A DNA stretch of 64,000 bases from Erwinia sorbitola (GCF_009738185.1 NZ_CP046509.1:2421501-2485500), one strand, 5' to 3'. Positions 8,415 through 17,835 are shown, numbered from the stretch's first letter. Program-made: numbers and translations. Notes: generated by a model from the sequence alone, not told the origin.

Positions 8415-9977
8415 ATGCAAAATGCCAAACCTACAGTGAAGTTGATCACCGGCAACGCACCTTATCGCGAAGATCCTGCGGCTGTTTTTCATCAGCTTTG
8501 TGCTGCGCGTTCCGAGACGCTGCTGCTGGAATCAGCGGATGTTGACAGCAAATGCAACCTGAAGAGCCTGCTGATTGTCGACAGCGCCCTGCGCATCAGC
8601 GCGCTGGATAACCGTGTACAGGTACAGGCACTCTCTGAAAACGGTCGTGCGCTGCTGCCGCTGCTGGATGCAGCCCTGCCGGAATCAGTTGAAAATCAGG
8701 TGCGCCCTGATGGTCGCGAGCTGGTGTTCCCGGTTAACCATGCTTTCCTTGATGAAGATGCTAATCTGCGCGCGCTGTCAGTGTTTGATGCACTGCGGCT
8801 GATCCCTCAGCTGGTGAATTCTCCGGCGCAGGAGCGCGAAGCGGTTTTGCTGGGTGGCCTGTTTGCCTATGACCTGGTGGCGGGCTTCGAGTCACTGCCT
8901 GAGTTAAAAAATGAGCAGCGCTGCCCGGACTACTGCTTCTATCTGGCAGAAACACTTCTGGTAATTGATCATCAGACGCAAAGCGCCCGTCTTCAGGCCA
9001 GTCTGTTTACCCATGCCCCCTCCGAGTTTATCCGCCTGCAAAGCCGCATTGAGCAGTTGCACGGTCAGATGCTGCAACCGGCCAGCCCGCTGCCGGTGCA
9101 AACCGTTGAGCAGATGAGCCTGAGCGTCAGTCAGAGTGATGAAGATTACTGTCAGGTAGTGCGCCAGATGCAGGAAGCGATTCGCGTGGGTGAGATCTTC
9201 CAGGTGGTGCCATCGCGCCGCTTCTCTCTGCCCTGCCCGTCGCCGCTGGCGGCCTATGACACCCTGAAAAACAGCAACCCCAGCCCGTATATGTTTTTTA
9301 TGCAGGATCGCGAGTTCAGCCTGTTTGGCGCTTCGCCGGAAAGCTCACTGAAGTATGACGCCACCAGCAATCAGATTGAGATTTACCCGATTGCCGGAAC
9401 CCGCCCGCGCGGACGCCATGCGGATGGCTCCCTCGATCGCGATCTCGACAGCCGTATCGAGCTGGAGATGCGTACCGATCATAAAGAGATGGCAGAACAC
9501 CTGATGCTGGTCGACCTGGCGCGTAACGATCTGGCGCGCATCTGCGAACCGGGCACGCGCTATGTGGCTGACCTTACCAAAGTCGATCGCTATACCTTTG
9601 TGATGCATCTGGTGTCACGCGTTGTCGGCCAGCTGCGAGCGGATATTGATGTGCTGCACGCCTACCGCGCCTGTATGAATATGGGCACCCTGAGCGGCGC
9701 GCCAAAAGTTCGTGCCATGCAGCTGATTGCCAAAGCCGAAGGTACCCGTCGCGGCAGCTACGGCGGTGCGGTCGGTTACTTCACCGCCAGCGGCGACCTG
9801 GATACCTGCATCGTGATTCGCTCCGCTTATGTTGAAGACGGCGTCGCGACAGTACAGGCAGGAGCTGGCGTGGTTCTGGATTCAAATCCGCAGGCAGAAG
9901 CGGATGAAAGCCGTAATAAAGCCCGTGCAGTTCTGCGTGCAATCGCCACTGCCCACAACAGCAAGGAGATGTTCTGA
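8415..9977 (+). CDS. trpE: Anthranilate synthase component I
   Basis: A 520-residue protein, the E. coli TrpE length. It turns chorismate into anthranilate using ammonia supplied by TrpG. The N-terminal region holds the tryptophan feedback site, including the LLLESA segment; the C-terminal chorismate-binding domain carries PIAGTRPRG, DLARNDLARI and the GAPKVRAMQLI motif. The start ATG is the first codon after the attenuator. The stop overlaps trpG (TGATG). Confidence 0.97.
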   Translation: MQNAKPTVKLITGNAPYREDPAAVFHQLCAARSETLLLESADVDSKCNLKSLLIVDSALRISALDNRVQVQALSENGRALLPLLDAALPESVENQVRPDGRELVFPVNHAFLDEDANLRALSVFDALRLIPQLVNSPAQEREAVLLGGLFAYDLVAGFESLPELKNEQRCPDYCFYLAETLLVIDHQTQSARLQASLFTHAPSEFIRLQSRIEQLHGQMLQPASPLPVQTVEQMSLSVSQSDEDYCQVVRQMQEAIRVGEIFQVVPSRRFSLPCPSPLAAYDTLKNSNPSPYMFFMQDREFSLFGASPESSLKYDATSNQIEIYPIAGTRPRGRHADGSLDRDLDSRIELEMRTDHKEMAEHLMLVDLARNDLARICEPGTRYVADLTKVDRYTFVMHLVSRVVGQLRADIDVLHAYRACMNMGTLSGAPKVRAMQLIAKAEGTRRGSYGGAVGYFTASGDLDTCIVIRSAYVEDGVATVQAGAGVVLDSNPQAEADESRNKARAVLRAIATAHNSKEMF

Positions 9978-10555
9978 TGGCCGATATTCTGCTGCTCGAT
10001 AACTTCGACTCATTTACCTATAACCTCGTCGACCAGTTACGCGCCTTTGGCCATAACGTGGTGATTTACCGTAATAACGTTCCGGCCGCGCAGCTGATTG
10101 AACGCCTGCAACAGATGGAAAACCCGGTGCTGATGCTGTCACCCGGCCCGGGCGCGCCCTCAGAAGCAGGCTGTATGCCTGAGCTGCTGAAGGCGTTACG
10201 CGGTCAGCTGCCGATTATTGGCATCTGCCTCGGCCACCAGGCGATTGTCGAAGCCTACGGCGGCCATGTGGGTCAGGCGGGAGAAATTCTGCACGGGAAA
10301 GCTTCTGCCATCAGCCATGATGACCAGGGCATGTTTGCGGGTCTGAACAACCCGCTGCCGGTAGCGCGTTACCACTCGCTGGTAGGCAGCAACATCCCCG
10401 ACGGGCTGACGGTTAACGCCACCTATAACGGCATGGTGATGGCCGTCCGCGACGACGCTAACCGCGTCTGCGGCTTCCAGTTCCACCCGGAATCCATTCT
10501 TACCAGTCAGGGCGCACGCCTGCTGGAACAAACCCTTGCCTGGGCGCTGGCGTGA
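9977..10555 (+). CDS. trpG: Anthranilate synthase component II (glutamine amidotransferase)
   Basis: A 192-residue class I glutamine amidotransferase. It releases ammonia from glutamine for TrpE. The catalytic Cys84 is in GICLGHQ, with His170 and Glu172 in FHPES; the oxyanion loop SPGPGAPSEAG is at about 55-65. In E. coli this domain is fused to the phosphoribosyltransferase as TrpD; here it is a free-standing gene, as in Serratia, Erwinia and Yersinia. It overlaps trpE by one base. Confidence 0.97.
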   Translation: MADILLLDNFDSFTYNLVDQLRAFGHNVVIYRNNVPAAQLIERLQQMENPVLMLSPGPGAPSEAGCMPELLKALRGQLPIIGICLGHQAIVEAYGGHVGQAGEILHGKASAISHDDQGMFAGLNNPLPVARYHSLVGSNIPDGLTVNATYNGMVMAVRDDANRVCGFQFHPESILTSQGARLLEQTLAWALA

Positions 10556-10569
10556 TCGAGGAGATAGCG

Positions 10570-11568
10570 ATGAATACTATTCTGGAAAAACTTTACCAGT
10601 CCGAGATCCTGACGCAGGCAGAGAGCCACCAGCTGTTTTCCGCGATTATTACCGGACAGCTGGAACCAACACAGCTGGCAGCGGCGCTGATTGCCATGAA
10701 AGTGCGCGGCGAACAGCCGCAGGAAATTGCCGGTGCGGCCACCGCTTTGCTGGAAGATGCGAAACCCTTCCCGCGTCCGGATTATCCTTTTGCCGATATC
10801 GTCGGTACCGGTGGTGACGGCAGCAACAGCATTAATATCTCCACCGCCAGCGCTTTTGTCGCCGCGGCCTGTGGGCTTAAAGTAGCCAAGCACGGCAACC
10901 GCAGCGTTTCCAGCAAATCAGGCTCGTCAGATTTACTGGCCGCTTTCGGCATCAGTCTGGATTTACCTGCGGAGAAAGCACGTCAGGCGCTGGATGAACT
11001 GAACGTCTGTTTCCTGTTCGCCCCGCAGTATCACAGCGGTTTTCGCCACGCGATGCCGGTGCGTAAAGAGCTGAAAACCCGCACGCTGTTTAACGTGCTT
11101 GGCCCGTTAATTAATCCGGCACGCCCGCCGCTGGCAGTCATTGGTGTTTACAGCCCGGAGCTGGTGCTGCCGATTGCCCAGACGTTAAAAGTACTGGGCT
11201 ACCAGCGTGCGGCGGTGGTTCATGGTGGCGGGATGGATGAAGTGGCCCTGCACAGCGCAACCCATGTGGCTGAACTGCGTGACGGCGAGATCACCAGCTA
11301 CCAGTTAACTGCTGAAGATTTTGGTCTGAGCAACCACCCGCAGGAGGCGCTGGCCGGGGGTTCTCCGGAAGAAAACCGTGACATTCTGACGCGTTTACTC
11401 CAGGGTAAAGGCGAGCTGGCGCACGAAGAAGCCGTGGCGGCAAACGTCGCCCTGTTGCTGAAAATTTTTGGTCATGAAGACTTACGACAGAATGCACAAC
11501 AGGCGCTGAAAACCATTCGCAGCGGCAAAGCCTATGAGCATGTAGTCGCACTGGCAGCAAGAGGATAA
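10570..11568 (+). CDS. trpD: Anthranilate phosphoribosyltransferase
   Basis: A 332-residue enzyme that joins anthranilate to PRPP, giving phosphoribosyl-anthranilate. The PRPP-binding motif GTGGDGSNSINIST is near residues 79-92, followed by the KHGNRSVSS motif. The ATG at 10570 is chosen over an in-frame GTG at 10552 because a GAGGAG ribosome site sits just upstream of it and the family starts at this point (MNTILEKLY). It lies 14 bases beyond the trpG stop. Confidence 0.97.
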   Translation: MNTILEKLYQSEILTQAESHQLFSAIITGQLEPTQLAAALIAMKVRGEQPQEIAGAATALLEDAKPFPRPDYPFADIVGTGGDGSNSINISTASAFVAAACGLKVAKHGNRSVSSKSGSSDLLAAFGISLDLPAEKARQALDELNVCFLFAPQYHSGFRHAMPVRKELKTRTLFNVLGPLINPARPPLAVIGVYSPELVLPIAQTLKVLGYQRAAVVHGGGMDEVALHSATHVAELRDGEITSYQLTAEDFGLSNHPQEALAGGSPEENRDILTRLLQGKGELAHEEAVAANVALLLKIFGHEDLRQNAQQALKTIRSGKAYEHVVALAARG

Positions 11569-11570
11569 TC

Positions 11571-12932
11571 ATGCAGGAAACCGTACTCACTAAAATCGTC
11601 CAGGATAAAGCTCTCTGGCTGACAGAACGTCAGCAGCAGCAGCCGCTGGAGACTTTTCAGAATGATATAACGCCTTCTACCCGGAGTTTTTATGAGGCGC
11701 TGAAAGGTGCGCGCACCGTGTTTATTCTGGAGTGTAAAAAGGCGTCGCCATCAAAAGGCGTGATCCGTGCAGACTTTGATCCGGCAGTGATTGCCGAAGT
11801 GTACAAGCATTATGCCTCTGCCATTTCAGTGCTGACGGACGAGAAATACTTCCAGGGAAGCTTTGATTTTCTGCCCATCGTCAGCGCCATTGTGACTCAG
11901 CCGGTGCTGTGCAAAGATTTTATTATTGACCCGTATCAGATCTACCTGGCGCGTTATCACCAGGCTGATGCCATTCTGCTGATGCTGTCGGTATTGAACG
12001 ACGATCAGTATCGTCAGCTTGCCGCCGTGGCACACAGTCTGAATATGGGCGTGTTAACGGAAGTTATCAGTGACGAAGAGCTGGAACGCGCCACGGCGCT
12101 GGGGGCGAAAGTGGTCGGGATTAATAACCGTGACCTGCGCGACCTCACAATCGATCTTGATCGCACCCGTCGCCTGGCCCCAAAGGTGGCCCATGGTGTA
12201 ACCGTGATCAGCGAATCCGGCATTAACAGCTATGCACAGGTGCGCGAACTGAGCCACTTTGCTAACGGTTTCCTGATTGGTTCAGCGCTGATGTCTGAAG
12301 ATGACCTCGCTGCTGCGGTACGCCGGGTTATTATTGGTGATAATAAAGTGTGTGGCCTGACCCGTGAGGAAGATGCCCGTGCTGCCCTGGAAGCGGGTGC
12401 CCTCTACGGCGGGCTGATTTTTGCCGAAGGTTCACCGCGTCAGATTAGCGTTGAGCATGCACAGCAGATCATTCCTGCGGCGGCACTGAAATATGTTGGG
12501 GTGTTTCGTAATAACAAAATAAGTGACGTTGTCACTTATTCTGAGCAGCTCAAGCTGGCAGCAGTACAGCTACACGGTGATGAAGACCGTGACTACGTAA
12601 ACCAGCTGCGCGGCTTGTTACCCGAAAGCGTGCAAATCTGGAAAGCGTTCAGCATTCAAGAGAGCCTCCCCGCCCGCGACTGGGCTGGCGTTGACCGTTA
12701 CGTGTTCGATCACGGCAATGGCGGCAGCGGTCAGGCGTTCGACTGGTCGCTGTTACAAGGTCAGCCGCTGGATAACGTGCTGCTGGCCGGCGGCCTCAGC
12801 GCAGAAAATTGTGTGCAGGCGGCACAGCTTGGCTGTGCGGGTCTCGACTTCAACTCCGGCGTGGAGAGTGCCCCCGGAGTGAAGGACGCAGGTAAAATTG
12901 CCTCAGTGTTTCAGACACTGAAAGCCTACTGA
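11571..12932 (+). CDS. trpC: Bifunctional indole-3-glycerol phosphate synthase / phosphoribosylanthranilate isomerase
   Basis: A 453-residue fusion (TrpC-TrpF) as in E. coli. The N-terminal synthase barrel (about 1-255) shows the FILECKKASPSKG motif with its catalytic lysines, CKDFIIDPYQ and the SESGI phosphate loop. The C-terminal isomerase barrel begins at about 257 with KVCGLTREED, whose cysteine is the catalytic one, and ends with GLDFNSGVE. It catalyses two consecutive steps, isomerisation then ring closure to indole-glycerol phosphate. It begins two bases after trpD. Confidence 0.97.
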   Translation: MQETVLTKIVQDKALWLTERQQQQPLETFQNDITPSTRSFYEALKGARTVFILECKKASPSKGVIRADFDPAVIAEVYKHYASAISVLTDEKYFQGSFDFLPIVSAIVTQPVLCKDFIIDPYQIYLARYHQADAILLMLSVLNDDQYRQLAAVAHSLNMGVLTEVISDEELERATALGAKVVGINNRDLRDLTIDLDRTRRLAPKVAHGVTVISESGINSYAQVRELSHFANGFLIGSALMSEDDLAAAVRRVIIGDNKVCGLTREEDARAALEAGALYGGLIFAEGSPRQISVEHAQQIIPAAALKYVGVFRNNKISDVVTYSEQLKLAAVQLHGDEDRDYVNQLRGLLPESVQIWKAFSIQESLPARDWAGVDRYVFDHGNGGSGQAFDWSLLQGQPLDNVLLAGGLSAENCVQAAQLGCAGLDFNSGVESAPGVKDAGKIASVFQTLKAY

Positions 12933-12946
12933 TAAAGAGAAATAAC

Positions 12947-14137
12947 ATGACCAGATTAAATCCGTATTTTGGTGAGTTTGGCGGCATGTATGTGCCGCAG
13001 ATCCTGATGCCTGCGCTGCTTCAGCTGGAAGATGCCTTTATCAGCGCCCAAAGCGATCCGGCGTTCCAGGCGGAATTTACCGACCTGCTGAAAAACTATG
13101 CGGGCCGCCCAACAGCACTGACGCTGTGTAAAAACCTGACTAAAGGCACCAAAACCCGCCTCTATCTGAAGCGCGAAGATCTGCTGCACGGCGGCGCGCA
13201 CAAAACCAACCAGGTGCTGGGTCAGGCTTTACTGGCAAAACGCATGGGGAAAAACGAAATTATCGCCGAGACCGGTGCAGGCCAGCATGGCGTGGCATCT
13301 GCCCTTGCCAGCGCACTGCTTGGCCTGAAATGCCGTATCTATATGGGCGCTAAAGATATTGAGCGCCAGTCGCCGAACGTCTTTCGTATGAAGCTGATGG
13401 GCGCAGAGGTTATTCCCGTCCACAGCGGTTCCGCCACGCTGAAAGATGCCTGTAACGAAGCGCTGCGCGACTGGTCTGGCAGCTATGAAACCGCCCACTA
13501 TATGCTGGGTACTGCCGCCGGCCCGCATCCGTTCCCGACTATCGTGCGTGAATTCCAGCGAATGATTGGTGAAGAAACCAAAGCACAGATTCTTGAAAAA
13601 GAGGGTCGCCTGCCGGATGCGCTGATCGCCTGTGTGGGTGGCGGTTCTAACGCCATCGGCATGTTTGCTGACTTTATTGATGATACCAGCGTCGGCCTGA
13701 TCGGCGTTGAACCTGCCGGGCACGGTATCGAAAGCGGTGAGCACGGCGCGCCGCTGAAGCACGGTCGCGTTGGCATCTATTTCGGTATGAAGGCACCAAT
13801 GATGCAGACGTCGGACGGACAGATAGAGGAGTCCTACTCTATTTCTGCCGGCCTCGACTTCCCATCCGTCGGGCCGCAGCATGCTCACCTCAACAGCATT
13901 GGCCGCGCTGATTATGTCTCGATTACCGATGATGAAGCGCTGGAGGCATTTAAAACTCTGTGCCGCAGCGAGGGGATTATTCCTGCTCTGGAGTCGTCAC
14001 ACGCGCTGGCTCATGCGCTGAAAATGATGCGGGAAAATCCAGAAAAAGAGCAACTGCTGGTGGTTAACCTTTCCGGCCGTGGTGACAAAGACATTTTTAC
14101 CGTGCATGACATCTTTACTGCTAAGGGAGAAATCTGA
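12947..14137 (+). CDS. trpB: Tryptophan synthase beta chain
   Basis: A 396-residue PLP enzyme that condenses indole with serine. The PLP lysine is Lys86 in GGAHKTNQ; the phosphate-binding loop is GGGSNAIG near 228-235. It forms the alpha2-beta2 complex with TrpA, through which indole is channelled. The stop overlaps the trpA start by one base. Confidence 0.97.
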   Translation: MTRLNPYFGEFGGMYVPQILMPALLQLEDAFISAQSDPAFQAEFTDLLKNYAGRPTALTLCKNLTKGTKTRLYLKREDLLHGGAHKTNQVLGQALLAKRMGKNEIIAETGAGQHGVASALASALLGLKCRIYMGAKDIERQSPNVFRMKLMGAEVIPVHSGSATLKDACNEALRDWSGSYETAHYMLGTAAGPHPFPTIVREFQRMIGEETKAQILEKEGRLPDALIACVGGGSNAIGMFADFIDDTSVGLIGVEPAGHGIESGEHGAPLKHGRVGIYFGMKAPMMQTSDGQIEESYSISAGLDFPSVGPQHAHLNSIGRADYVSITDDEALEAFKTLCRSEGIIPALESSHALAHALKMMRENPEKEQLLVVNLSGRGDKDIFTVHDIFTAKGEI

Positions 14138-14943
14138 TGGAACGTTACGATCTCTGTTTTAAACGCCTGGCAGAGCGTAAAGAAGGCGCTTTCGTGCCTT
14201 TCGTCACCCTAGGTGACCCAACGCCGGAACTCTCTTTAAAGATTATTGATGCGCTGGTTGCCGGTGGCGCTGATGCCCTTGAGCTGGGCATCCCGTTCTC
14301 CGATCCGCTGGCGGATGGGCCAACTATCCAGAATGCCAACCTTCGTGCTTTTGCCGCAGGCGTGACACCGTCACACTGCTTTGAAATGCTGGCGGCTATT
14401 CGTCAGAAGTATCCGGAGCTGCCGGTTGGCCTGCTGATGTACGCAAACCTGGTGTTCTCTAACGGTATTGATAATTTCTATGCCCGTTGCCAGCAAGCGG
14501 GTGTCGATTCGGTACTGATTGCCGATGTCCCGGTTGAGGAGTCTGCGCCCTTCCGTCAGTCGGCTATGCGTCATAACATTGCGCCTATTTTTATCTGCCC
14601 GCCTAACGCCAGTGACGATCTGTTACGTGAGATTGCCTCACATGGCCGTGGCTATACCTATCTGCTGTCCCGTGCAGGCGTTACCGGTTCGGAAACCCGC
14701 GCCAATCTGCCACTAAAACATCTGGTGGATAAACTGCGTGAGTACCACGCCGCACCGGCTCTCCAGGGCTTTGGTATTTCTGAAGCAGCCCAGGTTAAAG
14801 AAGCGATCGGTTCCGGCGCTGCTGGCGCTATTTCAGGATCGGCGATTGTCAAAATCATCGAGCGAAATGTCTCTCATCCTGAGGTAATGCTGGAAGAACT
14901 GACTGCGTTCGCCCGCTCGCTGAAAGCTGCTACCCGCAGCTAA
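14137..14943 (+). CDS. trpA: Tryptophan synthase alpha chain
   Basis: A 268-residue TIM-barrel lyase, the same length as in E. coli. It cleaves indole-3-glycerol phosphate to indole and glyceraldehyde 3-phosphate. The catalytic pair Glu49 (LELGIPFSDP) and Asp60 (LADGPTIQ) is in place. It is the last gene of the trp operon. Confidence 0.97.
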   Translation: MERYDLCFKRLAERKEGAFVPFVTLGDPTPELSLKIIDALVAGGADALELGIPFSDPLADGPTIQNANLRAFAAGVTPSHCFEMLAAIRQKYPELPVGLLMYANLVFSNGIDNFYARCQQAGVDSVLIADVPVEESAPFRQSAMRHNIAPIFICPPNASDDLLREIASHGRGYTYLLSRAGVTGSETRANLPLKHLVDKLREYHAAPALQGFGISEAAQVKEAIGSGAAGAISGSAIVKIIERNVSHPEVMLEELTAFARSLKAATRS

Positions 14944-14951
14944 ACTCTGTT

Positions 14952-14984
14952 AATGCCTTATCTGCGCGATAAGGCATTATTTTC
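14952..14984 (+). terminator. trp operon terminator
   Basis: An 11-bp stem AATGCCTTATC/GATAAGGCATT with a TGCGC loop and a T-rich tail follows trpA by nine bases. Confidence 0.85.
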
Positions 14985-15094
14985 TTTCTGTTTGTCACAC
15001 TTGAAATTTGCTTTCCTCCCGACTGTGAACAACTATTATTGAGGATCGCAATTATGCGAGTTACTGCCTTTTGATGATGACAGGGAGAAGTGCA

Positions 15095-15409
15095 ATGAAA
15101 TTGTTTAAAGTCTTATCAGGTCTGGTTATTGCCGCTGTTGTAGCACTTTCCGTTAGCGCCTGCGCGCCATCGGCAACCAAAGAAGGAACCGGTGGTTATA
15201 TTGACGATACGGTAGTGACAACAAAGGTGAAAGCGGAGCTGCTGGCCGACAAATCGCTGAAGTCGACAGAAATCAACGTTGAGACGTTTAAAGGTCGTGT
15301 GCAGTTGAGCGGTTTTGTCAGCTCACCGCAGGCAGCAAACCGTGCCGTGCAGCTGACGCGTGGTGTGGCGGGTGTGAAATCAGTCGTCAACAATATGCAG
15401 ATCAAGTAG
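15095..15409 (+). CDS. BON-domain lipoprotein
   Basis: A 104-residue protein. The start at 15095 is chosen because a GGGAG ribosome site lies just upstream and the signal sequence (MKLFKVLSG, hydrophobic stretch) then ends in the lipobox VSAC. After the anchor there is one BON domain (about 35-104: DDTVVTTKVKAELL, GRVQLSGFV, AVQLTRGVAGVKSVVNN), the OsmY/DolP-type fold that binds phospholipid. A periplasmic, membrane-anchored envelope-stress role is likely. E. coli carries yciGFE between trpA and ompW, so this is a different occupant of the slot. Specific function unknown. Confidence 0.85.
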   Translation: MKLFKVLSGLVIAAVVALSVSACAPSATKEGTGGYIDDTVVTTKVKAELLADKSLKSTEINVETFKGRVQLSGFVSSPQAANRAVQLTRGVAGVKSVVNNMQIK

Positions 15410-15423
15410 CTCAGGGTTTAGCT

Positions 15424-15451
15424 AAAAGGCGCGAATATCGCGCCTTTTTTT
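15424..15451. terminator. Bidirectional terminator between BON lipoprotein gene and ompW
   Basis: An 11-bp stem AAAAGGCGCGA/TCGCGCCTTTT with a three-base loop is followed by a seven-T run. Confidence 0.88.
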
Positions 15452-15470
15452 ATTTCTGACGCACAACAAA

Positions 15471-16103
15471 TCAGAAACGGTAACCCGCACCGAAGAAGAA
15501 GACGAACGGGTTAATGTGGGTATCAATGCTATGGCGTTCTGCACCCGCGTTGAAACGCACTTTGGTATTAATATCCATGTACCACAGTGAGGCGTTAATC
15601 ATCCAGTCAGGCGTTAACTGATAGTCCAGCCCCAGCTGCCCGGCAACACCCCAGCTGTTTTTCACACTCAGATTACTCAGGCCCAGATCGCGACCGGTCT
15701 GGTTGAAGTCGGTATTGTAGAACATGGTGTAGTTCACACCGATACCCGCATAAGGCTGCCATTTACTGGTATCACCCATAAAGTACCACTGCGCCATTAA
15801 CGTTGGCGGTAACTGATGAACGGTTGCCAGGGTGCCGGTTGCCCGCAGACCGACTTTATGGCGGAAAGGCGTCGCGCCCAGCAGTTCAACACCAATATGA
15901 TCGGTAGCCATATAGGTAAAGGTCAGGCCAAGCTGGGTATTGTTTTTGACATCAAATTCACCCAGCCCAAGAACATTATCTGACCCGCCGGTTGGACGTA
16001 CGGTAGCGGAACCAGCACGAATAAAGAAATCTCCGGCCTGGTGAGCAGAGGCCATAACTGGCAACAACGTGATAACAGATAGCGCTAATACCTTGAGTTT
16101 CAT
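15471..16103 (-). CDS. ompW: Outer membrane protein W
   Basis: A 210-residue eight-stranded beta-barrel porin-like protein. The signal peptide (MKLKVLALSVITLLPVMASA) is cleaved before HQAGDFFIRAG, and the chain ends in the outer-membrane signature YRF. Conserved phrases include NNTQLGLTFTYMATDHIGVELL and PPTLMAQWYF. The ATG at 16103 is preferred over a GTG two codons earlier because AGGAG lies at proper spacing from it. E. coli OmpW takes up small hydrophobic compounds and is FNR-controlled; an FNR dyad lies upstream here too. Confidence 0.96.
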   Translation of the reverse strand: MKLKVLALSVITLLPVMASAHQAGDFFIRAGSATVRPTGGSDNVLGLGEFDVKNNTQLGLTFTYMATDHIGVELLGATPFRHKVGLRATGTLATVHQLPPTLMAQWYFMGDTSKWQPYAGIGVNYTMFYNTDFNQTGRDLGLSNLSVKNSWGVAGQLGLDYQLTPDWMINASLWYMDINTKVRFNAGAERHSIDTHINPFVFFFGAGYRF

Positions 16104-16477
16104 AACCACTCCTTTAGTTCAAGTTGTTGTACGCATATGGCCCGTTTCAGGCCCTTAAGCAAAATCACGACACATATTTACGCTGATTTACGCTAAAGGT
16201 CATGTGGATCAACCAACAAAAACTTGATAAAAAACATAGGCTTGATTTAGATCAAATTTCCCATACAAATAGCAAGGTTAATCTTATTGATCCAGAGTGG
16301 GTAAAGGGGTTTTTATATGATTTTGCTATTAACGGAGCAGCACACAAAAGCTGGCGCAGTTATTAAAAAAACGGTAATAGCTTCTTAAACCGAAAGTTAT
16401 GTCAATCTGAGTGCCAGCACCCCACCGGAGCATGTACAATCGCCGGGTCTATAACACCGGCCTTTCAAGGAGAGTAC
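16104..16477. other. ompW-yciC divergent intergenic region
   Basis: About 370 bases between divergent starts. It contains an AT-rich stretch and an FNR dyad on the ompW side, and an AAGGAGAG ribosome site directly before yciC. No gene seen. Confidence 0.6.
16242..16255. promoter_or_regulatory. FNR-binding dyad upstream of ompW
   Basis: The sequence TTGATTTAGATCAA is an exact match to the FNR consensus TTGAT-N4-ATCAA. Its centre is about 145 bases from the ompW start, which fits anaerobic control of ompW as known in E. coli. The long distance implies a leader or a distal site. Confidence 0.7.
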
Positions 16478-17215
16478 ATGTCTATCACGGCGGGTTCGCT
16501 ATACCGTGACACGGGGAATTTTTTCCGTCATCAGCTGGTCACCATTTTACTGATGGCGCTATTAACCTCTTTTATTACCATGCTGATCGGCAAGGCATTT
16601 ACGCCTGACGCCGAACAAATGCAGATCCTGGGTGATGGTGCCGCAGGTTCTGCCAGCAGCCTGATGGAAATGGTACAAAACATGTCGCCGGAGCAACAGC
16701 AGGTGTTGCTGCGTGCATCAGCAGCCGGGACTTTTGCCTCGATGGTCGGTAATGTGCTGCTGCTTGGCGGCATGCTGTGCCTGATCCCGATGGTCTCATC
16801 CGGGCAGCGTGTCAGCGCATTACGGGCGATTGGTGCCTCGGCACCTCTGTTACCGCGACTGCTGCTGATGACGTTTATTATGACTTTAGTGATTCAGCTA
16901 GGGTTTATGGTACTGGTGGTTCCGGGCGTACTGTTGGCGGTTACGCTGGCATTGTCACCGATGATTATGACCACTGAGAAAACCGGCGTTTTCGCAGCCA
17001 TGCGTGCCAGCGTACGCCTGGGATGGAGCCAGATGAAGCTGGTCGCCCCTGCGGTTATTCTGTGGATTGTGGCCAAGCTGGTGGTGCTGCTGATGGCATC
17101 CTCCCTGCTGCGTTTACCACCTGATTTAGCATCGGTGCTGTTGAATGGCCTGAGCAATCTGGTGTCAGCCATACTGATTATCTATTTGTCACGCCTGTAT
17201 ATGCTGTTACGTTAA
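16478..17215 (+). CDS. yciC: YciC, UPF0259 inner-membrane protein
   Basis: A 245-residue polytopic protein with about six hydrophobic segments. The first follows the N-terminal SLYRDTGNFFRHQL; a loop rich in Met, Glu and Gln (about 45-75) is typical of the family. The function is unknown in E. coli. The start follows AAGGAGAG. It heads a yciC-yciB-yciA run on the plus strand with terminator-like hairpins between the genes. Confidence 0.93.
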   Translation: MSITAGSLYRDTGNFFRHQLVTILLMALLTSFITMLIGKAFTPDAEQMQILGDGAAGSASSLMEMVQNMSPEQQQVLLRASAAGTFASMVGNVLLLGGMLCLIPMVSSGQRVSALRAIGASAPLLPRLLLMTFIMTLVIQLGFMVLVVPGVLLAVTLALSPMIMTTEKTGVFAAMRASVRLGWSQMKLVAPAVILWIVAKLVVLLMASSLLRLPPDLASVLLNGLSNLVSAILIIYLSRLYMLLR

Positions 17216-17221
17216 TTAATT

Positions 17222-17247
17222 AGGAATGCCTCGACAGAGGCATTCCT
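17222..17247 (+). terminator. Stem-loop after yciC
   Basis: An 11-bp perfect stem AGGAATGCCTC/GAGGCATTCCT with a GACA loop lies seven bases past the stop. No T run follows, so it may be a processing or stabilising hairpin. Confidence 0.5.
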
Positions 17248-17289
17248 GATTCATAATATTTCAGTTCAGACTGTTATTTGGAAGCCGCT

Positions 17290-17826
17290 ATGAAGCAGTT
17301 ACTCGACTTTCTTCCCCTTGTAGTATTTTTTATCTTCTACAAGCTGTATGACATCTTTGTTGCCTCCGGCGCGCTGATTGTGGCTTCGGCCCTTGCGCTG
17401 GTCGCAAGCTGGCTGCTGTATCGCAAGCTGGAAAAAATGTCACTGATTACCTTCGCTCTGGTCGCCATCTTTGGCACCCTGACGATTGCGCTACACAATC
17501 CTGACTTTATTAAATGGAAAGTCACCATTATTTACGGTTTGTTCGCTATCGCACTGCTGTTCAGCCAGTGGTTTATGCAGCAGCCTTTGATCCAGAAAAT
17601 GCTCGGAAAAGAGATCCAGCTGCCGGAAATCGCCTGGCGACGTCTGAATATTGCCTGGGCCATTTTCTTCCTTGCCTGTGGCCTGGCAAATATCTACGTG
17701 GCGTTCTGGCTCTCGCAGGACACCTGGATGAACTTTAAAGTCTTCGGTCTGAGTGCATTAACTTTGCTGTTTACCCTGTTAAGCGGCGTCTATATTTACC
17801 GCCTGATGCCACAAGAAGAAAAATAA
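17290..17826 (+). CDS. yciB: YciB (IspZ), septation-linked inner-membrane protein
   Basis: A 178-residue membrane protein with about five transmembrane segments (MKQLLDFLPLVVFFIFYKLYD at the start). The ATG at 17290 is chosen over a TTG at 17278 because GGAAG precedes it at the right distance and the family begins MKQ. YciB is needed for normal intracellular septation in Shigella and interacts with cell-elongation and division proteins in E. coli; its biochemical activity is not known. Confidence 0.95.
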   Translation: MKQLLDFLPLVVFFIFYKLYDIFVASGALIVASALALVASWLLYRKLEKMSLITFALVAIFGTLTIALHNPDFIKWKVTIIYGLFAIALLFSQWFMQQPLIQKMLGKEIQLPEIAWRRLNIAWAIFFLACGLANIYVAFWLSQDTWMNFKVFGLSALTLLFTLLSGVYIYRLMPQEEK

Positions 17827-17835
17827 GCGTTTTAA

